A stretch of DNA of 13,792 bases from an uncultured Eubacteriales bacterium (GTDB lineage Bacteria; Bacillota; Clostridia; Oscillospirales; Acutalibacteraceae): assembly GCA_934486895.1 (NCBI GenBank), contig CAKSQZ010000026.1, positions 1 through 13,792 on the forward strand, written 5' to 3'. Positions within the stretch are counted from its first letter, which is position 1, and each line of letters starts with the position of its first letter. Positions 1 through 5,253 of this stretch are shown piece after piece. A program made the translations under genes and the position numbers. The notes below the pieces were generated by a model. It saw nothing but the letters and a program-made list of their open reading frames with translations, did not search any database and had not been told where the DNA came from.

Positions 1-38
1 TTGAGCTAGGCAGTACTAATAGGTCGAGGGCTTGACCT
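1..38 (+). rRNA. 23S ribosomal RNA, 3' end (partial)
   Basis: The window opens with the conserved last bases of bacterial 23S rRNA: the blocks TACTAATAGGTCGAGGGC and TTGACC are the usual 3' terminus in Firmicutes. Only the tail is present and the rest lies left of the window. The exact mature end (about 37-40) is estimated from the family. Confidence 0.93.
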
Positions 39-132
39 GCAATTTCGGTTCAAGTTCGTTCCCATCTTGAGTTCAGAGCTTTCTTTATTCGGTTTTTAAG
101 CTGCTTTTTTGAACAGAAAGAATCTTTTAATA
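39..132 (+). other. rRNA operon trailer without a 5S gene
   Basis: About 95 bases separate the 23S end from the first strong terminator. This is too short for a 5S gene of roughly 115-120 bases, and none of the 5S signature blocks appears. No tRNA cloverleaf is visible. A weak stem (AGCTT near 77 with AAGCT near 100) followed by a T-run may add to termination or processing. Confidence 0.6.
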
Positions 133-168
133 AAAACACTGATCGTTCGATACGGTCAGTGTTTTGTT
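133..168 (+). terminator. Rho-independent terminator of the rRNA operon
   Basis: AAAACACTGATCGT (133-146) pairs with ACGGTCAGTGTTTT (152-165) around a 5-base loop. The 14-bp stem has a single G-U wobble. The descending arm ends in TTTT and is followed by GTTAT. It lies immediately downstream of the 23S gene and most likely ends the rRNA transcript. Confidence 0.85.
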
Positions 169-178
169 ATGCAAATAA

Positions 179-216
179 AAAGAGCAAACAGCGGTTCGAC
201 TCACAGTTTGCTCTTT
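179..216 (-). terminator. Terminator of the acpS/GrpB operon, probably bidirectional
   Basis: AAAGAGCAAAC (179-189) and GTTTGCTCTTT (206-216) form a perfect 11-bp stem. Read on the minus strand it sits directly after the stop codon of the GrpB-family gene and ends in a T-run (TTTTTATTT). The plus-strand side also ends in CTCTTTATTT, so it can back up the rRNA terminator against read-through from the left. Confidence 0.85.
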
Positions 217-218
217 AT

Positions 219-776
219 TTAGCAATTATCATTTTTTCGATGCATCAGCGATTCGTGCAAAAGCTCGTCTATAAGGTCGTGCTTTCCGCTTGTGTACTCA
301 GATCTGCCACTATCGCTTGCTTTGCTTGCAAGCAACACCTTCAGAGCCTCATACCTCTTCGCGGCAGACGGCACATTATTCAAATAATCTCTGAATGGTA
401 TGTAGTTCTGCCACTGAATACTGCACGGCTTGACCACATGAACAAAGTGCGTCTGTTTGTCGCCGGAGCCGTCATAGTAGCTGCCGCACGCATAAAGCAG
501 CTTTTCATTGTCGCTGTTTGCCTCGCGGTAGTAAAACCCGCTTTTTTGCAGCTCATCATTCAGCTTTAAAACATTATTAAAATCATTTGCTGCGACGGCA
601 ATATCGATTATCGGCTTTGCTTTTATTGAGGTTATCGCCGTACTGCCTACGTGCTGGATATCCTCAGCACTGTCACCGAGAATGGATTTTAAAAGGGAGA
701 TCGTCTTTTCGGCTTCGATCTCCCATTCTTTTTCATGGTCCGAAAGTAAAACGCTGCCTCTTTTCAATCCAATCAT
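219..776 (-). CDS. GrpB family protein (UPF0157, nucleotidyltransferase-like)
   Basis: A 185-residue protein. The start chosen is the ATG at 776-774 (MIGLKRGSV), 14 codons inside the longest open frame, because an AAAGGAGAAAAA ribosome site lies just upstream and the start overlaps the acpS stop as ATGA. The family signature HVGSTAITSIKAKPIIDIAV, close to the usual HIGST...AKPIIDI, is near residues 42-61 and is characteristic of GrpB/UPF0157 proteins with a nucleotidyltransferase-like fold. Acidic residues after the GST block fit that fold. The physiological substrate of the family is not established. It is the last gene of a three-gene minus-strand operon, translationally coupled to acpS, and is followed at once by the terminator at 179-216. 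Family assignment is confident; no function is claimed. Confidence 0.9.
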   Translation of the reverse strand: MIGLKRGSVLLSDHEKEWEIEAEKTISLLKSILGDSAEDIQHVGSTAITSIKAKPIIDIAVAANDFNNVLKLNDELQKSGFYYREANSDNEKLLYACGSYYDGSGDKQTHFVHVVKPCSIQWQNYIPFRDYLNNVPSAAKRYEALKVLLASKASDSGRSEYTSGKHDLIDELLHESLMHRKNDNC

Positions 777-1147
777 TTTTTCTCCTTTATTTTTTCCGCA
801 AGCACTATCGCGGTGCAAAATCCGCCATCGTGACTGATGCTCACTGAAAAATGCTCAAAGCCTTTTTCAAGCGCCAAATGCTGTGCTTTCCCGTTGAGCG
901 ATAAATACGGTGCGCCGAGATTATCATGCAAAAGCTGTACTTCCGTCAGCTTAAAGCCGCGAATACCCGTCCCCAGTGCCTTTGCAAACGCTTCCTTGGC
1001 GCAGTAAGCCGCCGCATAACTCTGCGGTTTGCGGCTTTTCAATTCGCTAAGCTCTCTATCTCCGAAAACACCCTTACAAAAGCTCTCACTGCCGATAGAC
1101 CGTTCTATCCTCGCAATCTCAACAAGATCAATCCCTACGGAGAACAT
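773..1147 (-). CDS. acpS: Holo-[acyl-carrier-protein] synthase AcpS
   Basis: A 124-residue protein, a normal length for AcpS. The enzyme transfers 4'-phosphopantetheine from CoA to a serine of acyl carrier protein, activating it for fatty acid synthesis in the cytosol. The N-terminal GIDLVEI carries the metal-binding Asp7. The second signature, CAKEAFAKALGTG (residues 49-61), carries the metal-binding Glu52. A conserved SISHD lies near residues 103-107. The ATG at 1147 is the only start that keeps the N-terminal motif; its ribosome site is modest (AGGTGCAGGG). The gene overlaps the upstream membrane-protein gene by 20 bases and the downstream GrpB gene by 4 bases, so the three are very likely co-transcribed and coupled. 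Confidence 0.96.
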   Translation of the reverse strand: MFSVGIDLVEIARIERSIGSESFCKGVFGDRELSELKSRKPQSYAAAYCAKEAFAKALGTGIRGFKLTEVQLLHDNLGAPYLSLNGKAQHLALEKGFEHFSVSISHDGGFCTAIVLAEKIKEKK

Positions 1148-1667
1148 TGCCCTGCACCTGCCTCGGAATAAAGATACGCATAGCGTCTTTCATCTTGTCG
1201 TTCGGTTGTAACACGATCAAACCGGCACCGTGCTGAGGATCGCGGACAACACAGTAATAAAGCCCGTCCTCGTTCAGATTAGCAGGAGAGACCCTGAAAT
1301 CAAACTGGCGCTCAGCAAGTTTTTTCTCGTCAGTTTTATAATTGCCGAACTCTTCAACTGAGTTTAATTTGAATGAATACATATGCTTTCTTTTTGAACG
1401 CCCCGTGATCTTATCAATATCAAAATCGCCGTTTGTGAGCGAGTATTCATATTCGATATTCAGCGATTTAAGATAAAAAAATGCCGCCGCACCGATACCG
1501 ATAGCTACAATTATCATAACACCCGAAAAGATGCCCAAAAACCCCATAACCGCACAAACAATGCACAAAATAATAGCCAGTATCGCAATAGCGGCGATCG
1601 CATATTTCATCGCCTTTTCTATCGGCCGATCGTTGCGCTTTAAAAGCTGTTCGTTAAAAATATCCAT
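1128..1667 (-). CDS. Two-helix membrane protein, DUF6106-like
   Basis: A 179-residue protein of unknown function. A short charged N-terminus (MDIFNEQLLKRNDRPIEK) precedes two hydrophobic helices at about residues 20-42 and 44-65. A soluble C-terminal domain of about 110 residues follows, beginning NIEYEYSLTNGDFDIDKITG. The start ATG at 1667-1665 has GAGG a few bases upstream. The arrangement resembles clostridial proteins annotated DUF6106, but that name is from memory of the family and could not be tested. It is the first gene of the operon with acpS and the GrpB gene and overlaps acpS by 20 bases. The cytosolic domain likely faces inward because of the basic stretch near KRKH, which is inference. 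Confidence 0.8.
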   Translation of the reverse strand: MDIFNEQLLKRNDRPIEKAMKYAIAAIAILAIILCIVCAVMGFLGIFSGVMIIVAIGIGAAAFFYLKSLNIEYEYSLTNGDFDIDKITGRSKRKHMYSFKLNSVEEFGNYKTDEKKLAERQFDFRVSPANLNEDGLYYCVVRDPQHGAGLIVLQPNDKMKDAMRIFIPRQVQGNVLRRD

Positions 1668-1696
1668 GTTAAAAGCCTCGCTTTCGCATATATTTT

Positions 1697-1725
1697 ATGA
1701 TAACATATAATTCATATTCCTGCAA
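1697..1725 (-). promoter_or_regulatory. Sigma-A-type promoter for the membrane protein-acpS-GrpB operon
   Basis: On the minus strand TTGCAG (plus 1720-1725) and TATCAT (plus 1697-1702) are separated by exactly 17 bases, about 30 bases before the first start codon. It lies back to back with the plus-strand promoter at 1736-1764 inside a 129-base divergent gap. Confidence 0.55.
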
Positions 1726-1735
1726 TGCAAAATGC

Positions 1736-1764
1736 TTGAATAATTCAAAAAAAAGTGTTATACT
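1736..1764 (+). promoter_or_regulatory. Sigma-A-type promoter for the tmcAL operon
   Basis: TTGAAT (1736-1741) and TATACT (1759-1764) have a 17-base spacer. The ribosome site AGGCGGTG and the TTG start at 1797 follow within about 35 bases. The -35 box lies in an interrupted palindrome, TTGAA-TAA-TTCAA (1736-1748 region), which could be a protein-binding site or chance in AT-rich DNA. Confidence 0.65.
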
Positions 1765-1796
1765 AAAGTCGCAAGAAGTAAAAAGGCGGTGTTTTA

Positions 1797-2930
1797 TTGA
1801 GAATAATCGGCATTGTCGCGGAGTATAATCCGTTTCATAACGGCCATAAATTTTTGATAGACACTGTGAAACGATCGGGCGATATTGTCATAGCGGTCAT
1901 GAGCGGAAATTTTGTTCAGCGCGGCGATGTCGCTGTGTTTGAAAAGTTTGAAAGAGCCGAGGCTGCACTTCTCTGCGGTGTCGATCTTGTGCTCGAACTG
2001 CCTGTCGAATCCGCTCTTTCGAGCGCACGGGACTTTGCCTTAGCCGCTGTTGATATTCTTATAGCTGCCGGCGCTACACATATTGCATTCGGCTCCGAGT
2101 GCGGCGATATATCCATGCTGAGAAAAGCTGCCGCTGCTGTTGATGATGATCGGGTGAACGAAACGACGGTGCGGCGGCTCCGATCCGGCGAAACCTATGC
2201 CAAAGCGAGAAGCGAAGCGGTCGCCGAGATCTTCGGGGAGGACACAGCCTCTGTTTTAAACACACCGAACGATATCCTTGCGGTCGAATATATCCGCGCT
2301 GTAAACGAGCTCAGAGCGTTAGAGCCGATCGCAGTCAAGCGGGTCGGAGCAATGCATGATGACAGATCCGCAGTCGGCACTTTTGCCGGAGCAATGGCGG
2401 TGCGTGAACTGATTTTGAGCGGACAAGACTATCGGAATTTTGTGCCCGAAACTGCTTATAATATTTATAAAGACCTTGTGCCTGCCCGAATAGAAAACGC
2501 TGAATCGGCTGTTTTGTGTCATCTTCGCCGAATGAACGCCGATGATTTTTCGGCCTATGATGTTTCGGAGGGCCTGCACAACAGGATCTATTCCGCCGTT
2601 CGCACGGCAGGCAGTCTGAACGAACTTCAAACACTTATCAAAACCAAAAGATACACACTTTCCCGAATCCGCCGTGTGATCATGAATGCCGTGCTTGAAA
2701 CAAGCGGCAAAACCTGCCCGTATCTGCGTGTGCTCGGCTTCACCGAAAGCGGAGCAGACCTGCTTCGCGGCATTTCAAAGCCGGTCGTGAGCTCTTATAA
2801 AACAGCCAAAGCGCAAAATTTTGCAGATTATTTCGAGTGGGTATCGAAAACGACAGATTTTTATGCACTGTGTATGGACAAGCCTGCACCATGCGACTCG
2901 GAATTTGTCCGATCGGTGCTTAAAATATAA
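1797..2930 (+). CDS. tmcAL: tRNA(Met) cytidine acetate ligase TmcAL (YlbM/DUF795)
   Basis: A 377-residue protein, slightly shorter than the Bacillus enzyme (about 415). The family uses acetate and ATP to acetylate the wobble cytidine (ac4C34) of elongator tRNA-Met, safeguarding AUG decoding. The N-terminal nucleotide-binding signature is GIVAEYNPFHNGH with the HxGH motif at residues 14-17. It is followed by VMSGNFVQRGD (34-44) and the GVDLVLELP segment, all typical. A KRVGAMHDD stretch matches the usual KR-GAGYHD block but with Met in place of Gly-Tyr. The start is TTG at 1797, supported by AGGCGGTG eight bases upstream and by the exact N-terminal family motif; no ATG lies close. It is the first gene of a three-gene operon driven by the promoter at 1736-1764. 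Confidence 0.95.
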   Translation: MRIIGIVAEYNPFHNGHKFLIDTVKRSGDIVIAVMSGNFVQRGDVAVFEKFERAEAALLCGVDLVLELPVESALSSARDFALAAVDILIAAGATHIAFGSECGDISMLRKAAAAVDDDRVNETTVRRLRSGETYAKARSEAVAEIFGEDTASVLNTPNDILAVEYIRAVNELRALEPIAVKRVGAMHDDRSAVGTFAGAMAVRELILSGQDYRNFVPETAYNIYKDLVPARIENAESAVLCHLRRMNADDFSAYDVSEGLHNRIYSAVRTAGSLNELQTLIKTKRYTLSRIRRVIMNAVLETSGKTCPYLRVLGFTESGADLLRGISKPVVSSYKTAKAQNFADYFEWVSKTTDFYALCMDKPAPCDSEFVRSVLKI

Positions 2931-2952
2931 ATTTCAGAAAGGACGATATAAA

Positions 2953-3150
2953 ATGACAGTAACTAAGGATTCTATTATCGGCGATGTTCTCGACGCAAAC
3001 CGCGAGACTGCACCGTTCTTCCTTGAGATGGGTATGCATTGTCTCGGTTGCCCTGCATCGCGCGGAGAAACTATTGCCGAAGCCTGCGAGGTCCACGGCA
3101 CAAATGCTGACGAGCTTGTTAAAAAGCTGAACGACTTTCTTTCAAAGTAA
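2953..3150 (+). CDS. DUF1858 domain protein, CxxC redox-type
   Basis: A small protein of 65 residues starting at ATG 2953 with GAAAGGA about ten bases upstream. A longer frame begins inside tmcAL but lacks a ribosome site and extends out of the family. The whole protein is one DUF1858 domain: TVTKDSIIGDVLD at the N-terminus, then the hallmark GMHCLGCPAS with Cys30 and Cys33, and a helical C-terminus (TNADELVKKLNDFL). The family is described as hybrid-cluster-protein-associated disulfide or redox domains, and the CxxC suggests thiol or metal chemistry in the cytosol; the actual partner is unknown. It follows tmcAL by 22 bases and precedes the Dabb gene by 11 bases, so it is co-transcribed. Confidence 0.92.
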   Translation: MTVTKDSIIGDVLDANRETAPFFLEMGMHCLGCPASRGETIAEACEVHGTNADELVKKLNDFLSK

Positions 3151-3161
3151 GGTGGCGGCAG

Positions 3162-3452
3162 ATGATAAAGCATTTCGTCTGTTTTAAGCTGACTGACGAT
3201 AGTCGGGAAGCCCGCCTTGAGGCTAAAAAAGTGCTTCTTTCTATGGAAGGCAAAGTGCCGGAGATAAGAAGCATCACCGTCGGGACAGATGTTCTGCGTT
3301 CCGAACGGTCTTATGATGTGATACTGAGCGTCCTGCTTGACGATATGCAGGCGCTTGAGCGGTATCAGGAAGACAAATACCATAAGGGCGTGGTCAAAGA
3401 GTATATGCACGCTCACACAGTATCGAGCATAGCGCTCGATTGCGAGGTGTAA
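3162..3452 (+). CDS. Stress-responsive A/B barrel (Dabb) domain protein
   Basis: A 96-residue single-domain protein. The N-terminal MIKHFVCFKL strand is the classic opening of the dimeric alpha/beta-barrel Dabb family. The central region (RSERSYDVILSVLLDDMQAL) and C-terminal YQEDKYHKGVVKEYMHAH also fit, the latter being the helix and His-containing strand that close the ferredoxin-like fold. Members act as small dimers with varied or unknown ligands, and no substrate can be read from the sequence. The start ATG 3162 has a strong AAGGTGG seven bases upstream that overlaps the end of the DUF1858 gene. It is the last gene of the tmcAL operon, ending just before the terminator at 3458-3487. Confidence 0.9.
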   Translation: MIKHFVCFKLTDDSREARLEAKKVLLSMEGKVPEIRSITVGTDVLRSERSYDVILSVLLDDMQALERYQEDKYHKGVVKEYMHAHTVSSIALDCEV

Positions 3453-3457
3453 TGCGG

Positions 3458-3487
3458 TTCGGGATCCGATTTCGGGTCCCGAATTTT
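3458..3487 (+). terminator. Rho-independent terminator of the tmcAL operon
   Basis: TTCGGGATCCG (3458-3468) pairs with CGGGTCCCGAA (3473-3483) around a 4-base loop, with one G-U wobble, and is followed by TTTT and a further T-rich stretch. It starts six bases after the Dabb gene stop codon. Confidence 0.88.
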
Positions 3488-3497
3488 GCATTTTACG

Positions 3498-3526
3498 TTG
3501 AAAAAACACAAAAGCTTTGTTATAAT
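3498..3526 (+). promoter_or_regulatory. Strong sigma-A-type promoter upstream of the DUF5662 gene
   Basis: TTGAAA (3498-3503) and a perfect TATAAT (3521-3526) are spaced by 17 bases. The ribosome site AGAGGTGA (3547-3554) and the TTG start follow about 35 bases later. It would transcribe the DUF5662 gene and, by read-through, the pyrophosphatase-like gene of the island. Confidence 0.8.
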
Positions 3527-3560
3527 GTATTTATAATATTTATCCCAGAGGTGACCTTGT

Positions 3561-4103
3561 TTGCTGAAAAAACTGTTCGGACATTTTCGGACTATAACAA
3601 AACATCGCCACAAGGTCATGTTGCATTGTTTTAAAGCGGGAATACCGATAAGAGGCTTGCTGCACGATCTTTCAAAGTACACTCCCACAGAATTTTATCA
3701 GGGCGTGAAGTATTACAGCGGCGACAGAAGCCCGAATGAAGGCGAGCGCGAGCAAAACGGTTATTCGCGTTCATGGATGCACCACAAGGGCAGAAACCGT
3801 CATCATTTTGAATATTGGACAGATTATAATTTAAAAGAGCATAAAGTCGCTCCGGTGAAAATGCCGCTTAAATTTGTTGTTGAGATGTTTTGCGACAGAG
3901 TCGCCGCAAGCAAGATCTATCAAAAAGAGAAATACACCGATAAAAGCGCGCTCGAATATTATCAGCGCCGAAGCGACAGCCGTAAGATTCATCCCGAAAC
4001 CGCGCAGTTTTTAGAAAAGCTGCTTTATATGCTTAGCGAAGAGGGCGAGGAAAAGACATTCAGCTTCATCCGCTCTTATATGAAGAATAACGATACATAT
4101 TAA
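3561..4103 (+). CDS. DUF5662 family protein (HD-like)
   Basis: A 180-residue protein matching clostridial DUF5662 proteins. An N-terminal helix (KKLFGHFRTITKHRHKVM) precedes RGLLHDLSKYTPTEF with His35-Asp36. A second His cluster, WMHHKGRNRHHFEYW, covers residues about 72-86. Paired His/Asp clusters like these suggest a metal-binding helical domain of HD type, but no reaction is known for the family. The start is TTG at 3561, six bases after a strong AGAGGTGA; this gives the expected N-terminus. The stop codon lies within the first copy of a 22-bp repeat, and the next gene begins 10 bases later. The ancestral downstream neighbour was probably the metallophosphoesterase now at 5250. Confidence 0.88.
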   Translation: MLKKLFGHFRTITKHRHKVMLHCFKAGIPIRGLLHDLSKYTPTEFYQGVKYYSGDRSPNEGEREQNGYSRSWMHHKGRNRHHFEYWTDYNLKEHKVAPVKMPLKFVVEMFCDRVAASKIYQKEKYTDKSALEYYQRRSDSRKIHPETAQFLEKLLYMLSEEGEEKTFSFIRSYMKNNDTY

Positions 4104-4117
4104 AGGAGAAGAAATGT
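4096..4117 (+). repeat. 22-bp direct repeat, left copy (island boundary)
   Basis: The repeat starts CATAT and continues TAAAGGAGAAGAAATG plus T. It is identical, base for base, to 5232-5253, and similarity stops on both sides. This copy contains the last codon and stop of DUF5662, the ribosome site AAAGGAG and the ATG of the pyrophosphatase-like gene. Confidence 0.95.
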
Positions 4118-4467
4118 ATAATAAAGAATTTTGGGATATAATATATAGCTTCGTAGAAAACAATAAAATAGAAATAGACCGTCCCAAAGGATCAGCTCAC
4201 CCGGTAATGAAGAATATTGTGTATCCTGTGGATTACGGATACATATCAAATGTCAGCTCATCAGATTCTGAAGAATTAGACATCTGGGTTGGTACATCTT
4301 GTGATAATAAAATTAATGGTGTTTTATGTACTGCTGATTCACACAACAAAGATTGTGAAGTGAAAATTGTATATAATTGCACAAACGAGGAGATTAACAA
4401 AATTATATTATTTTCAAACGAAAGAACCGAAATGAAAGGAATTTTCATTCCAAATTCACAGGAGTAG
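4114..4467 (+). CDS. Short inorganic-pyrophosphatase-family protein
   Basis: A 117-residue protein resembling the compact clostridial proteins annotated as inorganic pyrophosphatase. IEIDRPKGSAHPV (residues 19-31) and YPVDYGYI (37-44) correspond to the substrate-binding Lys and Tyr segments of family I soluble pyrophosphatases. ELDIWVG (54-60) replaces the usual DGDPLDV metal-binding loop, so several canonical Asp ligands are missing. The protein is also far shorter than the usual 175 residues. Hydrolysis of PPi is therefore doubtful, and it may act on another phosphate ester or be regulatory. The ATG start has an optimal AAAGGAG, both inside the direct repeat. It is the first gene of the AT-rich island and lies in line with DUF5662 (10-base gap), so it probably uses that promoter. 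It is convergent with the next gene. Confidence 0.8.
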   Translation: MYNKEFWDIIYSFVENNKIEIDRPKGSAHPVMKNIVYPVDYGYISNVSSSDSEELDIWVGTSCDNKINGVLCTADSHNKDCEVKIVYNCTNEEINKIILFSNERTEMKGIFIPNSQE

Positions 4468-4477
4468 TGATGAATAT

Positions 4478-5032
4478 TCAATTTATCCATTCAAAAAATT
4501 TAAAATTTTGATTATAGTCTACTTCGTACGGTTTGCAAAATTCTATTTCCTTTTTGCCAATATATCTTCTAATAACTCCGCCATGTGAAACAACAATAAT
4601 TTTTTTATAATTATTATATTTTGACAAAACATTTGATGTGCGATTAATTATGTCATTAATTGTTTCCCATTTATATTTGCTATTTGGGTCAGGCAATCCC
4701 TTGTTTTTACAAAATTCATTAAGCAAAAATTCAAAATCATTTTTTCCTTTATAATCAAATGATTTGTCAGGAATTAATTCATGCAAGTCGGTTTCAACAC
4801 ATAAGGGAAGCTGTGTGTGCTTAGAAATAATTGCGGCGGTTTGCAGAGCACGTGTATATGGTGATGAAACGATAAGCTCAGCATCACAGAGTAACTTAGA
4901 TTTTGCAACTTTTTCGGCTTGCAAAATTCCTTTATCCGTTAGCGGCGCAAATTCTCTCCCTTGCCCGATAAAATTTCTTTGGTCACAATCATTATAATTC
5001 GGTTCACCATGCCTTATAAAAATTATCTTCAT
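4478..5032 (-). CDS. Histidine phosphatase superfamily protein (phosphoglycerate-mutase-like)
   Basis: A 184-residue cytosolic phosphatase of the branch that uses a phosphohistidine intermediate. RHGE at residues 7-10 carries the nucleophile His8. SSPYTRALQTA (56-66) carries Arg61, Glu85 fits the acid position, and VVSHGGVIR (148-155) holds the second catalytic His150. The catalytic set is complete, so activity is likely, but the substrate (sugar phosphate, nucleotide or cobalamin-type ester) cannot be told from sequence. The start ATG at 5032 has GAGGAGA seven bases upstream. The gene is strongly AT-rich like the rest of the island. It runs opposite to the surrounding genes and ends 10 bases from the pyrophosphatase-like gene without a clear terminator between them. 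Confidence 0.92.
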   Translation of the reverse strand: MKIIFIRHGEPNYNDCDQRNFIGQGREFAPLTDKGILQAEKVAKSKLLCDAELIVSSPYTRALQTAAIISKHTQLPLCVETDLHELIPDKSFDYKGKNDFEFLLNEFCKNKGLPDPNSKYKWETINDIINRTSNVLSKYNNYKKIIVVSHGGVIRRYIGKKEIEFCKPYEVDYNQNFKFFEWIN

Positions 5033-5121
5033 ATAATAATCTCCTCTCGTTACACTATATTATCATATTTTTTAAGATAATTAATTAACTTTTTATTAAA
5101 ACAGCTTGTCAGTTCTAAAAT

Positions 5122-5231
5122 TTATAGATTCAAAGTAACATCATATTCAAACACTTTATCATTATAGGATAAGAGTACATCATATTTATCAACGATTTTT
5201 AAAGCAAAAGGATTATTATTTGTTAAAAAAG
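5122..5231 (-). pseudogene. Beheaded 3' remnant of a gene at the island's right edge
   Basis: On the minus strand an open frame enters at the island boundary and runs about 36 codons to TAA (5124-5122). It encodes a protein-like tail including NPFALKIVDKYDVLL and NDKVFEYDVTLNL. It has no start codon or ribosome site: its upstream part ends where the second 22-bp repeat begins, and the frame hits a stop inside that repeat. This looks like the C-terminus of a gene whose 5' part was left behind when the island was excised from its source. The family is not recognised. It is upstream of, and parallel to, the histidine phosphatase gene. Confidence 0.55.
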
Positions 5232-5253
5232 CATATTAAAGGAGAAGAAATGT
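5232..5253 (+). repeat. 22-bp direct repeat, right copy (island boundary)
   Basis: A perfect copy of 4096-4117. It supplies the ribosome site AAAGGAG and ATG of the metallophosphoesterase. It also keeps the CATATTAA that in the left copy is the last codon and stop of DUF5662, a relic of former adjacency of the two genes. Confidence 0.95.

Larger units (their letters stand above)
4118..5231. mobile_element. AT-rich inserted island bracketed by 22-bp direct repeats
   Basis: Base composition drops sharply here. Hand counts give 21/60 G+C at 4141-4200, 16/60 at 4621-4680 and 16/60 at 5101-5160, against 31/60 in the flanking gene at 6061-6120. The segment holds two complete genes (pyrophosphatase-like and histidine phosphatase) and a gene remnant cut at the right boundary. 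No transposase, integrase or terminal inverted repeat is visible. It looks like foreign DNA inserted within an operon. The mechanism is not evident: unusually long target duplication, or recombination at short homology. Confidence 0.7.

Noticed and set aside
39..132. tRNA or 5S rRNA after the 23S gene
   Set aside because: The space is too short for 5S and no acceptor/T-arm pattern of a tRNA is seen.
159..569. Plus-strand frame starting after the rRNA terminator
   Set aside because: It is antisense to the GrpB-family gene and crosses the terminator hairpin at 179-216; no ribosome site.
2821..2952. N-terminal extension of the DUF1858 protein from an ATG inside tmcAL
   Set aside because: No ribosome site, it would overlap the end of tmcAL in another frame, and the 65-residue form from 2953 matches the family exactly.
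2934..3509. Minus-strand 191-codon frame over the DUF1858 and Dabb genes
   Set aside because: The two plus-strand genes have family motifs, ribosome sites and operon spacing. The minus frame crosses the terminator and has no such support.
4118..5231. Terminal inverted repeats at the ends of the AT-rich island
   Set aside because: The left end and the reverse complement of the right end share only short AT-rich words; no alignment beyond chance is visible.
5220..5249. Ten-codon N-terminal extension of the metallophosphoesterase from TTG 5220
   Set aside because: It starts in island DNA, lacks a ribosome site, and runs through the ribosome site used by the ATG at 5250.
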